Source of the DNA: Euptelea pleiosperma
Lineage: Eukaryota; Streptophyta; Magnoliopsida; Ranunculales; Eupteleaceae
DNA length: 64,000 nt
Assembly: GCA_035048495.1 (NCBI GenBank)
Contig: CM068541.1
Location: 5,835,929-5,899,928 of the forward strand
Direction: 5' to 3'
Part shown: positions 45,189 to 56,594 of the stretch, one piece after another
How the letters are laid out: every line of letters starts with the position of its first letter
How positions within the stretch are numbered: the stretch's first letter is position 1
Position numbers and translations under genes: made by a program
Notes under the pieces: generated by a model
What the model was told of the DNA's origin: nothing
The model's input: the letters and a program-made list of their open reading frames with translations, nothing else
Databases searched by the model: none

Positions 45189-45196
45189 TTTAAATA
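45189..45196 (+). promoter_or_regulatory. TATA box of WNK copy B
   Basis: TTTAAATA, about 250 bp upstream of the ATG, identical in copy C. Confidence 0.6.
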
Positions 45197-45444
45197 CGCC
45201 TCCCTGCAAACCTTTCGCTTTTCTATCAAGTTTTTCGCTTCGATTCGGATTTCTGAGTTCTTCTACTTTTCTCTGAGAGATTTTCTGCTTTTGCAGTTCT
45301 CTTCCTTCTCTTTTCCTTCTTCTTTCTTGTCGAAGGGAAAGAGAGGTCGTTGCTTCACCGGTTCCTTGATTTTGTTCGTGTTCGGATCTTTCGTCGAGGT
45401 TTTAGGATCTTGATCCTCTTGTTTCTGCGTCCTGATCTTTCAAC

Positions 45445-46484
45445 ATGCCGTGTGTGAAACCCGATCCATTGGATAAGGACGCAGAGCCGTTCGTCGAAGT
45501 GGATCCCACGGGACGGTACGGTCGGTACAAGGAGCTGTTGGGTGCCGGATCAGTGAAGAAGGTGTACCGGGCGTTTGATCAGGAGGAAGGGATAGAGGTG
45601 GCTTGGAATCAGGTTATGTTGAGATGTTTCTGCGACGATCAGTCGATGATCGATCGGTTATTTTCTGAGGTCCGGTTACTTCGGGATTTGAGGGACCCTA
45701 ATATCATCGCTCTGTACAATGTGTGGACGGATAAGGAGCCGGACACGTTGAATTTCATAACAGAGGTGTGCACATCGGGGAACCTGAGGGAGTACAGGAA
45801 GAAGCATCGACACGTGTCGATGAAGGCCATGAAGAAGTGGTCGAAGCAGATTTTGAAGGGTTTGGAGTATCTCCATACGCATGAACCCTGCGTCATTCAC
45901 AGGGACCTCAATTGCAGTAATGTCTTCATCAATGGCAATATCGGAGAGGTAAATTACATCTTTCATTCTGTTTTAGTATTAATGCTCGAGGGAGAGAGAA
46001 AAGACCAAAACAGAGTCCCAATGGATGGGAAATTTGTTATCTAATCGGAGAAGTTTTGTTTTGTGTTATATAGGTGAAGATTGGCGATCTGGGTTTGGCG
46101 GCGATAGTGGGAAAGAGCCATGAAGCGCACTCGATACTTGGGACACCGGAATTCATGGCTCCGGAGCTATACGAGGAGAGTTACACAGAGTTGGTGGATA
46201 TATACTCGTTCGGGTTGTGCGTGCTGGAGATGGTTACGCTGGAGATACCCTACAGCGAGTGCGACACTATACCGAAGATATACAAGAAGGTGACATCCGG
46301 GGTGAGGCCACAGGCCATGAACAAGGTGAAAGACCCAGACGTGAAGGCTTTCATAGAGAAGTGCCTCGCTAAGCCGAGGGCGAGACCCTCTGCGTCTGAT
46401 TTACTGAAAGACCCATTCTTTGACGAACTAGTTGATGACGAAAACAACAGTATCTGTTCCTTGATGGCCCAGATTCAAGTGTAG
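45445..46484 (+). CDS. WNK kinase, WNK11-like, copy B
   Basis: Same gene as copies A and C, in opposite orientation. Exons 45445-45948 and 46074-46484 with a 125-bp intron at the same codon boundary (GGAGAG|GTAAAT ... TATAG|GTGAAG) give 304 residues. The loop lysine K38, N55 in [17 protein letters not shown] and APE are all present. The exon 1 product is identical to copy C. The exon 2 product differs from C at about seven residues near the C-terminus, such as [15 protein letters not shown]. The kinase is expected to phosphorylate cytosolic partners in osmotic or signalling responses; that role is family knowledge, not seen here. The promoter has an intact TATA box and a truncated MITE just upstream. 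Confidence 0.93.
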
Positions 46485-46495
46485 AAGCTACTGGG

Positions 46496-48124
46496 AGTTC
46501 TTTTGTAAATACATTTTTTATACGTCTATTCAGGCTCATTGAGCTCATTTTGGGGAGTGGTCCTACGCAATAGAACATAGGACCCGATCCTATAGATACA
46601 GTTTCTAGAAAAACAAAAAAACAAAAAAACCAACCCCATGTACAATGTACCAGATTCTAAGTATCAACCACTGATTCTTGATTGCTTCTTTCATAAATTT
46701 TTGTGAAAATTTTAACAAATTGCAAATCAGGAAAATTCAATGCCGGACTATTAAAAATCGTAGTAAAAAAAAATCTCATATTTTTAGTGAGGATGGTCTC
46801 TATGGTGTGTATTTTTATGCTAACTTGAAATCCATATTTGATGGGGTGATTTAGTTGTCAAAATTTTTGGCCCCGAATCCTGACTCATTATGTAATGGTC
46901 GAAAACAGTCATCACTTCTATTGTATATACTAGGGGACCACCGCGTGTGATGTATGTGCACCTTACACATGGCATACTCTTAGTAATCGATGACCAATAG
47001 TTATTCGCCCATCCCTAGGTGACTTACATACAAAATTTAATCCTGATTAGTTATTTTGAGTATTGTTTGGCCATTGACAAAACGACACCACTATGCAACA
47101 TGATAATATCATTGGTTCTTAAACCATGTGGTCGTTACTATTTTAATAATGAAGTCTGTACCATATTATAAGTCACGTGGCAGAATCTTTGAGACCACTG
47201 CCCATATAGATGTTTGGCCCATCCCTAATTAGACCTACTACCAAAATTCATCTTGATTAGTAATTAATATCCGTTGGATTAGAGTACCCACGCTGATTAC
47301 CCACGCTGATTTTCAACTACAGATTTCTAGCATTACTCAATTTAAAGGTTAGAAAACCACTGAACAGGCCTATTACGTCTATTCGTTAGGTCATAAATCC
47401 ATCGCAACTGTCATAAAAATACTATTATGCCCTTCTCTCTACTTTCTTGTTCTCTCTCCTTTCGTATAACCCCTAACACGCCACTGCGGGACTGTAAGAC
47501 AGCCTACCAACAGCACCATCACCACCACCACAGCATGGAGATGGACTGTAATGGTTGCTGGAGATACAGAACAAACCCTTTGTACCAGAACCAGCCACGC
47601 GTGGACTACTTTGAACCTGTTCCATTGAAAATCAATATTTACTCTTGAATTGACTACTTTTCTTTGGCAGTAGTAACTAATAATTTCTTCAAATTTTGTT
47701 TGGAGATTTTAATCTCTGTAGAAAAACAAGGATTTCAATTTTTCTTTATTTGTAGGCTTTTTCTAATTTTTTTTTCTTTCCCTCGAAGGCCATACCATAG
47801 TTCGTAATTACTTGTTCATGCATTCCCAAGTCCCAACACACCATTTGCTCCATTCAAACACTCATCTTGATCAAATCTCTAAAACCCATCTCTCCAAATC
47901 TCAGATCTCATCTGTTTTCCCTCCAACAATAATCATAGTGTTCTTGTCTAAACCGACATTAAACCAGCTTTCTTTGATCAAAACCTGCAAGCTCACAAGT
48001 TTCTTCACTAGTATGAGTCAATGATGCCAAGTTTGGTCGAAGGGGGTATTACTGTTGTTTCAAAGTTCAGGGGTAGTAGAAAATACTTTCTGATAACAGG
48101 GTGGTTTCACTAAATTACCCAAAA
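46496..48124. other. Spacer between WNK copies B and C
   Basis: 46725-46890 is a decayed GGTCGGGATC-family fragment. 46955-47260 holds broken CACGTGG MITEs. 47700-48060 is T-rich low-copy DNA. One weak frame is listed separately. Confidence 0.45.
47427..47648 (+). CDS. Weak 73-codon frame with a His run and MDCNGC motif
   Basis: An ATG-started frame with six consecutive His codons followed by MEMDCNGCW. CxxC after MD is the metal site of HMA-type metallochaperones (MxCxxC), but the sequence after it (WRYRTNPLYQN) does not continue that fold. It may be the first exon of a lost gene or chance. No promoter or downstream exon seen. Confidence 0.2.
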   Translation: MPFSLLSCSLSFRITPNTPLRDCKTAYQQHHHHHHSMEMDCNGCWRYRTNPLYQNQPRVDYFEPVPLKINIYS

Positions 48125-48161
48125 AAAAAAAATTTAAATAAAAATAACATGTCTGTAGCTT

Positions 48162-49236
48162 CTACACTTGAATCTTCGCCATCAAGGCATATATGCTGTT
48201 GTTTTCGTCATCATCGAGTTCGTCAAAGAAAGGGTCTTTGAGCAAATTAGACGCAGAGGGTCTCGCCCTCGGCTGGGCGAGGCACTTCTCTATGAAAGCC
48301 TTCACATCTGGGTCTTTCACCTTGTTCATGGCCTGTGGCCTCACCCCGGATGTCACCTTCTTGTATATCTTCGGTATAGTGTCGCACTCGCTGTAGGGTA
48401 TCTCCAGCGTAACCATCTCCAGCACGCACAACCCGAACGAGTATATATCCACCAACTCTGTGTAACTCTCCTCGTATAGCTCCGGCGCCATGAATTCCGG
48501 TGTCCCAAGTATCGAATGCGCCTCATGGTTCTTTCCCACTATCGCCGCCAAACCCAAATCGCCAATCTTCACCTATTTAACACAAAACAAAACATCTCCG
48601 ATTAGATGACAGAGAACATCTAGAAATAGATACAAATAACAAATTTCCCATCCATTGGGAATTTGGGACTCTGTTTTGGTCTTTTCTCTCTCCCTCGAGC
48701 ATTACTAAAACAGAATGAAAGATGTAATTTACCTCTCCGATATTGCCATTGATGAAGACGTTACTGCAATTGAGGTCTCTGTGAATGACGCAGGGCTCAT
48801 GCGTATGGAGATACTCCAGACCCTTCAGAATCTGCTTCGACCACTTCTTCATGGCCTTCATAGACACGTGTCGATGCTTCTTCCTGTACTCCCTCAGGTT
48901 CCCCGATGTGCACACCTCTGTTATGAAATTCAACGTGTCCGGCTCCTTATCCGTCCACACATTGTACAGAGCGATGATATTAGGGTCCCTCAAATCCCGA
49001 AGTAACCGGACCTCAGAAAATAACCGATCGATCATCGACTGATCGTCGCAGAAACACCTCAACATAACCTGATTCCAAGCCACCTCTATCCCTTCCTCCT
49101 GATCAAACGCCCTGTACACCTTCTTCACTGATCCGGCACCCAACAGCTCCTTGTACCGACCGTACCGTCCCGTGGGATCAACTTCGACGAACGGCTCTGC
49201 GTCCTTATCCAATGGATCGGGTTTCACACACGGCAT
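48162..49236 (-). CDS. WNK kinase, WNK11-like, copy C
   Basis: Exons 48733-49236 and 48162-48572 with a 160-bp intron, giving 304 residues. All WNK landmarks match copies A and B: K38 in the glycine loop, N55 instead of the subdomain II lysine, [14 protein letters not shown]. Private changes include [18 protein letters not shown] and SIYALMAK. The leader carries about 230 bp (49325-49560) that neither A nor B has at the matching place, either a retained ancestral segment, a 5' UTR intron or an insertion. The TATA box TTTAAATA is intact (49705-49712). This copy and B look like the likeliest expressed ones. Confidence 0.93.
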
Positions 49237-49704
49237 GTTGAAAAATCAGGACGCACAAACAGGAGGATCAAGATCCTAAACCTCCACGAAAGATCCGAAC
49301 ACGATCAAAATCAAGGAACCGGTGAAGTAAAATCCCAACAAACTCAGATCAGAGTATCAGACCGAAAAAGTAAAAACAACTCAAATCGAAACTCTAATCA
49401 GAACAAACGCTAGGGGGGCTCGAACTTTGTAATCTTCGATCGAGACGGAGAAAACAAAGGTCACATGAACACAGAAACGAAACAGATTACCATGAAATAC
49501 GAGGTTCGGGCTTCTCTGATATACGAACCACTCCGAGACGTCCCTTCGATCTCACTTTCCCTTCGACAAGAACAAAAAAGTGAAAGAAGAGAGAAGAGAG
49601 ACCGAAGAGAACTGCAAAAGCAGAAAATCTCACAGAGAAAAGTAGCAGAACTCAGAATCGAAGCAAGAAACTTGGGAGAAAAGCGAAAGGGTTGCAGGGA
49701 GGCG

Positions 49705-49712
49705 TATTTAAA
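49705..49712 (-). promoter_or_regulatory. TATA box of WNK copy C
   Basis: TTTAAATA on the gene strand, in the same context as copy B; it lies further from the ATG because of the extra leader. Confidence 0.6.
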
Positions 49713-50114
49713 GGCAGCCAGGGTCGCTAGGGTTCAGTTTAACTCGATCTCTGGTTAAGCTAACTGTGGTTGACTTAGTACAGTTAATAACATTTTTGGT
49801 TGGTAATTTCGGATTAGTAGTAAACAAATCCCCGATAGAATCTTAATTAAATTCCACTTCTTCCACAATTTTTCCAGCTGTTATATTCTAGAATTTCAAA
49901 TATAAGAAGGAACGGTCCGGTTTATATACCTCTTATGATGAGGTATAACACGTTGTCCAAGTCAACGCGGGAAACAAAAACGTTTTCCTTGTTCAATAAT
50001 CAACCAAATGTAACACAATGTGAGTCGGATACAAACAATTTGGTAGAAGACCCATCAAATACCTATAGCCCCATGAATGGGCCCACCTCATCAGTGGACT
50101 ATATATTAAAAATA

Positions 50115-50874
50115 GGGTGGTGTTATTTGCTCACACCTTTTTTTGAGTTACACCCACCTCCCACCTCTTGTTGTGTGCAAATAAGTTACAAAAAAAAAAT
50201 AAAAACAAAAAAAAAAAATGAAAAAACTCCACCACTGAAAGAGAAGAAGAAGAGCGGCCTCCTCTTCTTCACCGAGAGTGTGAGTGAGAGAGGGAGAGAG
50301 TGTGAGAGTGTGAGGGAGGGAGGGAGAGAGAGAGAGGAAGAAGAAGAAAAATATGAGGAAAAGGGAGGGAGAGATCTCTTTCTCCCCCTCTCCCTTAAAA
50401 AAAAATTTCGCCCGAAAGCAATGTCAGCAGCTGGCTACTGATATGGCCAAAGTCATGTTCACCCTGCATTATCGATATGGGTGAATTTTATTTTTTTTAA
50501 GGAGAAAGAGATAGGGAGAGAGAGAAGGAGGAAGGGAGAGAGAGAGACACACACACACACAAAGAGAGAGAGAAGAAGAAGAATAGGATGAGGAAGAGGA
50601 GGTTGCCCGGAGAATAAGAAGAAGAGGAAGAAGAGGCTACCCAAAGAAGAAGAGGAGGAGGCCTGTCGCCCACCACCAGGTAAGAGAGAGAAAGGGAGCG
50701 AGGGAGTGGTGGTGGTGGGGGTGTAGTGGTGGTGAAGAAGAAGAGGATGGTGGTGGTGAGTTCCCTTTTGTTCGGTTCGTTTTTTTTTGTTTTATTTTTT
50801 TCACACAACTTTGGGTATGTGCAGATAAGAGGTGGGTGTCACTCAAAAAAAGGTGTGTGCAAATAATGCCACTC
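50115..50874. mobile_element. TIR element with 8-bp duplication and GA-rich interior, 760 bp
   Basis: GGGTGGTGTTATTTGC at the left and GCAAATAATGCCACTC at the right, with inner ACACCCACCTC / GAGGTGGGTGTC also inverted. An exact 8-bp duplication TAAAAATA flanks it (50107-50114 and 50875-50882), so it is hAT-like. The interior is strand-biased: long GA/GGA runs, and CACCACCAGGTAAGAG near 50674. It has no transposase. Confidence 0.88.
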
Positions 50875-51029
50875 TAAAAATATCATTAATGATCTAGCCG
50901 ATCAATACAATCCTGCTATCTGATAACTAGGGTATATAAAATAGATTTGATATAAAAGTGTATATATATAAGTAGGTTTGGTAATTGAGCAATAAAAAGA
51001 ATTTAATTGAGGATTAATGGGAGCGTCAC

Positions 51030-51523
51030 TCATGGGTTAAAATAACGCAATTTTAACAGTTTCATTGGTTATTAAAACGGTAACGCCCCAAGCCCGTAAC
51101 GTTAAGAACCATTTTGACGCCTAAAAAATAACGGCCATTATTTTTCTAAAAAAACATTGCGGAAGAAAAGGCCGTGATTTCCGTTAAATTCCCTTTTTTC
51201 GCTTTTGAAAGTTTGAATTTCAAATTGGGTGCTTCAGCGCCATTTTTCCCTTTTTTTTTACGTTAAATTCCATTTTTTCATTGCTTTTCATTGGGTGGCG
51301 TTATTTGCACACACCTTTTTTTGAGTGACACCCACCTCTTGGTATGCGCAAATAAGTTACAACAACAAAAATTAAAAATTAAAAAATAAAAACTCCACCA
51401 CTGAGAGAGAAGAACCTCCACTTCTTCTCCCGACGGCCTCCTCTTCCTCTTCCTCTTCTTCTTCTTCTTCTCCGAGGGGCTTCTTCTTCCTCCTCCTCTT
51501 CTCCAAGTGGCCTCCTCTTCTTC

Positions 51524-51565
<42 letters not shown>

Positions 51566-51715
51566 GAAAGAAGAGGAGGGAGGGGAGAAATCCTCTCCCT
51601 TAAAAAAAAAAACCAGTATCAGTAACACAGGGTGGACATGGCTTTCCACCCTGTGTTACCGATACAGGGCGAAATTTTATTTTTTTTTAACGAGAGAGGA
51701 GGAAGGGAAAGAGAC

Positions 51716-51763
<48 letters not shown>

Positions 51764-52098
51764 AGAAGAGGAGGAAGAAGAGGAGGCCACCCCGAGAAGA
51801 AGAGGAGGAAGCCTGCCGCCCACCACCAGGTAAGAGGGATGGGTGTTGGTGGTGGTGGTGTAATGGTGGTGAAAAAGAAGAGGACGGTGTTGGTGAGTTC
51901 CTCTTCGTTCCGATTTTTTTTCCACAACTTTGGGCATGTGCAGATAAGAGGTGGGTGTCACTCAAAAAAATGTGTGTGCAAATAATGCCACCCTTTTCAT
52001 TTTATATCCTATCTCTTAGAATTCGTTTTAAAGACCGTTTTAATGGTAACGCCGACAGTCGTTTATACCGTTAAAATGGTCTCTTTTAAACCTTGGCG
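51030..52098. mobile_element. TAACGG-family element split by the 51293 insertion
   Basis: The left part 51030-51292 and right part 51994-52098 carry AAAACGGTAACGCC and TCTTTTAAACCTTGG motifs. The matching relic is at 39958 in copy A and ~44690 in copy B, so it was present before the triplication. Confidence 0.65.
51293..51993. mobile_element. Second GA-rich TIR element, 701 bp
   Basis: GGGTGGCGTTATTTGC at the left and GCAAATAATGCCACCC at the right. An exact 8-bp duplication TTTTCATT flanks it (51285-51292 and 51994-52001). At the centre (51615-51665) lies a strong palindrome, GTATCAGTAACACAGGGTGG against CCACCCTGTGTTACCGATAC, flanked by (GA)n tracts at 51526-51562 and 51718-51760. No transposase. 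Confidence 0.9.
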
Positions 52099-52135
52099 TC
52101 GCTCCCCCTCATATATTGAAATTTGGTATCTTTGA

Positions 52136-52440
52136 GAGCATCTCGAAGAGGGCTCGATCATAACCCCAACAAACTCTATACATTCCTTGGGAGAGTAAAA
52201 CTTGCTAACCGGCCAAGGTTCACGATGACCACTCATAATACGAGCCACATGGCATATTTTTATAGGATGTTTGACCATTCCTAGATGAGCCTACAAACCA
52301 AAAATCAGCCTCATTAGTAATTTCATACCTTTGGATAATTGGATCCGTGTACCTCAAATTCCCACGGTTGAAATCAACCCATGAGAATGACGCCAATCCA
52401 ATGCATAGAAATCGCAATAGGAAGTGTGTTGGAGATGCTC
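52136..52440. mobile_element. PIF/Harbinger-like MITE
   Basis: GAGCATCTCGAAGAGGG at the left and GTGTTGGAGATGCTC at the right, with TGA on both sides (52133-52135 and 52441-52443). Its counterpart in copy A is at 40143-40575. Confidence 0.7.
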
Positions 52441-54302
52441 TGACGTCACCCACCCAAAATGTTGGAACCGCTCTCCACTTACTTTATTGATCATTGAACC
52501 ACTCACTCTTATAGTTGGCAACTTGGCCTATTAAAAATTAAAAATTAAAATTTAAAAATTATTCTTATGTATAGGGATAAACATTGACGTTAACAGAATG
52601 TTCGTAAATTAACGATTTTTTTTTACTCAACGCTGCCCTCTGGGGCCCAGTGACCACATGGAGGTTTAGCTTTAGCCCACCCCTTGGTATACACCAAAAA
52701 TCACCCTGACCCCAGGGGAATTCGAACTCAGGACCTTTGCTGACCCAAAGCGAGGTCATGGCTAGGGTTGGCAATGGATCGGATCGACCGGAGATCCGAT
52801 CCAATCCTATAAGTGGGACCTAGAGTTCATAGAGATCAATCCACTTCAGACATAAATTATAATAAGTTCGCTCTAGAAACACTTTCCCTTATAAAGGCTA
52901 TGATCACATGAAAGTTAAGATTCACATGATATACATTATACGGTGCATGCATACAATTACAGCACACATTCAATTCATAAAACCCACTTTTAGTCTTTTA
53001 CCCATAAAGAGAGAATAATCTTTTTTTTTTCTTTTTTTCTTTTCCAAATTTTGCACTGTTATCTCCGTTTTTATAACGGAAAAACAGTAACGCCCCCAAT
53101 CCGTTATACCGTTAAAACAGCCCATTATAAACCTTGCTTTGTGCAACCTCAGCCTCGTTTACGCAATTTTGACCCTAGCTTTTGGCTACGATACTCTCAG
53201 GAACATGTGATTATCGAGTTGACTCCTCTAGCAAATTAGCACATGCAACCCAATGTGAAATCATCAATGTTGACTGATTCTCTAGTGTTCGAGTTTTTGA
53301 AAATTATAAGTTGTCGATGGCGGCCGATTTAGTGTGTAAACCCTAATCGAAACAGTCAAGGGGTATTAAGCCTTATGACCTACTGATTACGACGGAAGTC
53401 GCTTGAGTTCATAGACCAAAAAATCACATGGGAAGGCTTAATGTATAAGAGATTTGAATGAGTAAACATGTAAAGTAAGTCAAAGATAGGTTGCCTAACA
53501 TTATCTCAAGGGCCGCCTCGGTACAAGTTGAGGCCTAAGGCATAAATTCTATATAACGCCTTTTTTATATTTAATATATATATATAGTATTAATTAAAAA
53601 TTTTAACTCTCTATATAATATAAAATCTTTATTTAACAGCTATTCTTGATAATCAAAACTATGGAAAAAAATTTAGGTGCAGAAGACTCTATTGCAGTCC
53701 ATGTAGAGGACTGCCGTGGCCCTATATAGATCATTTTTTCGACCCAATTACTTCGTGTATGTTCAGCGCCCACCTATCGGTGGAGAAATGTATTAAAAAT
53801 CAATTTGATGATGATTTCTAGCTATTTGATTTACTACCCGAGAAAGTATGCTTGAATCCAATGGATAGAATCAATCCTAAAAAGTACTAAAAATCTAGGG
53901 TTAGAGTTAACCAAGTAGGTTGATTTTTGGTTTGTATATACAACAAGAGGTGGGCCAAACATCCATGTGGTTAGTAGGTACGTAGGACATGAGCTGGGGG
54001 CCTTCTCTCATCAAAGTGGTTAGTGGGCCCAATAAAGCTCCAAGTCCATTATGATATTTGCAAAAAGTTATCAAAAACAGACTTTAACGTTATAATGCTG
54101 TTGCTTACAAAAAAAAAAAAAAAAAAAACGTTATAATGCTGTTGTTACAATATCCGTTATATCGTTATTTTTTTTAAAAATGGCAAAATAGCAATATTTT
54201 GACCTATTTTAACTATGGAATGACCAGTTAACAGTAACATGCATTATCTGTCCGTTATAATGTTATAACGATTCAATTTAAACCTTGGACGCACGCACAA
54301 CC

Positions 54303-54667
54303 AAGGTTTAAAAGGGACTGTTATAACGGTATAACAGTCTGGGGCGTTAACGTTTTTCTGTTATAATGAAAAAACGCTCAGGGGAAAAAACGAAAAGTAA
54401 TGGGAAAAAACAAAAAAAAATGGAAAATAACGGAAAAAATGCGCTGAAATTCAAATTTTAAATTTTGATATTTGAAATAGCGGAAAAAGAACATCATTTT
54501 TTTCCAGAAAATAATGGTCGTCATTTTCGTTATAATGGAATAAAACGCCCATTATTTTCGTTATTTTCTAGGCGTTTTAACGGTGTGTAACGTAACTGGG
54601 TAGGCCCGAATCTGTTATAACGGCCGTTATTGTTATTTTCATTATAACGGCCGATTTTTAAACCTTG
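54303..54667. mobile_element. MITE, AAGGTTTAAA/TAACGG family, 365 bp
   Basis: AAGGTTTAAAAGGG / TTTTTAAACCTTG ends, with an exact 9-bp duplication CGCACAACC (54294-54302 and 54668-54676). The unfilled site survives in copy A near 42510, so this insertion is younger than the duplication. Confidence 0.92.
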
Positions 54668-55170
54668 CGCACAACCAATCAAGAGTGGATACATACCGAA
54701 AGGTTTTGAGAAATAAGAGCCCACTTTTCCTAATGACGTCCTCTGTAGTCTGTATGAGCCATGTGGCGCCATTTTCAAGACCATTGACTCTTTAGGTGGA
54801 TCTACTAACCTACAATCAGCCTGGTTGACATTTGTTGGATCTGAATACCCCCCAAAAAACGCTCAAATCGAACGAGCTGAAAATCAACCATGAAAAAAGA
54901 CACAAATCCAATGGCTAGATGAAGAGTTGCAATGTCCATGATAGCGGCTCCAACCAACACACATGGATTCCAGCTCAATATCCTACGTGTTCTTAATTTT
55001 CTTCCTGCGTTTGCACTGTGGAAACATGTGATGCAAGATGATATTGACTAGGACAGTTTTTTCGCGTGTCCCGCGTCCAACAACTGGCATTGGAGGTGAT
55101 ACCATGTTAATTAACCTAGGGTTATGAAAGAACTTTCCTTTTTTAATCACATTTTTCCTTCCTCTCGAAA

Positions 55171-55540
55171 AAGGTAACTCTACGCACACCCACCTCTTTA
55201 AGTTGGGCACTCACCTTTTACAAAGGAGATTTTGGACTGAAATACCCTATGTTTTTAGTTTGAACACCCACCCACCCTCTCTCTCTCAACGAAATTCAGA
55301 GCTGACATGGAAAGGGTGGTGTCGATAGGTCCTGCCGACATAGCCAACCTGTTGACACCGCCTAGGCTATGTTGACATGGGTTGTGAATTTTTTTTATTT
55401 TGTTGAGAGAGACAGGGCGAGGATGGTGGGATGGGGTGCGTGTGTGGAGTGACGGAAAGAGGAATTAGTGGCCAAACGTGGGCCCTAAAATAAGAGTGGA
55501 TGCCCAGCTTAAAGAGGTGGGTACGCGTAGAGCTACCCTT
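55171..55540. mobile_element. TIR element at the end of the duplication, ~370 bp
   Basis: AAGGTAACTCTACGC and CCCACCTCTTTAAG at the left pair with CTTAAAGAGGTGGG and GCGTAGAGCTACCCTT at the right. It sits exactly where similarity between copies C and A ends. Related to a half element at 63634. Confidence 0.7.
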
Positions 55541-56117
55541 CTTAAAACCTTGTTTTTTACATCCATGGAATCAAAGAGATCTCTTTTGAAGGCCTGTTTG
55601 AAAACACGGATCACTGAGTAACTTAAGCACGTTCAAAGTGGACCATAGGAACCATATATCCCGACAGCACTGGGTCCCATTTTTCCCATTTTCTACCTTC
55701 TCCCAGCTTCTGATTACAGGTCACTTTCGGTTTCTAGGGCCTGTTTAAGAAGCTCATGTTTTCAAGGAATAGCCCATTTCACAGACAGAATAACTAACCG
55801 ATTCAATGTTGCAACCTCTTTTTAAAAACCCAATGCTTATCCTGTTTTAAGGGCAATATCTGGATAAAATAAATAATAGGGCCAAACAGTGGACCCCACA
55901 TAACTACAAAATACAGGCCAAAATGAATGCACTTGTACCAGCTGGCCCCATTTTTATGGGTTCCCAAACAAGCCATAAGATAAAAGGATGAAGAAGAATT
56001 CAACGATGAAGAAGAATTCAACCAAGGTATGGGTCACTTTCTTCAAGGCGAGAAAAAGAAGATATCCAAGCAACACATAAAAATAATCTAAAATCTAAGG
56101 CTGTTTTTTTACTTTTA
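55541..56117. other. Intergenic with GGCCTGTTT-type ends
   Basis: GGCCTGTTTGAAAACAC at 55592 and GGGCCTGTTTAAGAAG at 55737 face TTCCCAAACAAGCC at 55962. These are probably nested Harbinger-type fragments. No gene. Confidence 0.4.
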
Positions 56118-56594
56118 GGGCCTGTTTGGTACGTGAGAAAAAGAGTTCTGATGACGAATATTAATGGTTGTTCATATCAATATTTAACAACGTTTGGTAC
56201 ATGTATAAGCTAGCTTACTTCATTTTCTTTCAATTTGAGTGGGTCCACATATCAAAGTCAAAAACGGGTTAGACGAGTGTGGGAAGTGGGAACCACGTAT
56301 TATGTCAAAGGATAAAAAAAAACTCATTTTTATCTTTTTTTTATATTTTAAACTCATTTTTATTGAAAATAGTGATTTTCTCACGAGAAAATAAAACTTT
56401 CCCACCAAGGCATAATTAGCATGAAAATATTTACACAAGGGGGAGGTGACCAAATATTTTTCTGCCGCGGCGGGCAAATTTGTGAGCCCGGCTAAATATT
56501 CGCCTGGGACAAGTGGCTGCCAAATGCATCCGGACGAATATTAGCGCGCGCAAATATTTTATTTTCCTGCTGCAGTACATTACCAAACAAGCCC
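56118..56594. mobile_element. PIF/Harbinger-type element, 477 bp
   Basis: GGGCCTGTTTGGTAC at the left and TACCAAACAAGCCC at the right, with TTA on both sides (56115-56117 and 56595-56597). Confidence 0.85.

Larger units (their letters stand above)
44205..46495. repeat. Segmental duplication, inverted copy B
   Basis: The reverse complement of the WNK-proximal part of A and C: it runs from the CCAACATTTTGGGTTGG / TTGCCAACT landmarks through a relic TAACGG element, the promoter and the gene to just after the stop codon. About 2.3 kb, shorter than the A/C repeat. Confidence 0.8.
48125..55190. repeat. Segmental duplication, copy C, expanded by insertions
   Basis: Colinear with copy A over the whole A length. 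It is about 2 kb longer owing to the elements at 50115-50874, 51293-51993 and 54303-54667. Where C has the 54303 insertion, A keeps the unfilled site (GCACGCACTACCAATTAAG near 42510). Confidence 0.85.

Noticed and set aside
50200..50760. CRISPR-like or satellite array
   Set aside because: The repetitive look comes from GA/GGA microsatellites. There are no regular spacers and this is a plant genome.
51278..51985. Several overlapping frames rich in Ser, Arg/Glu or His/Pro
   Set aside because: All are translations of GA/CT repeats inside a transposon and change character with frame.
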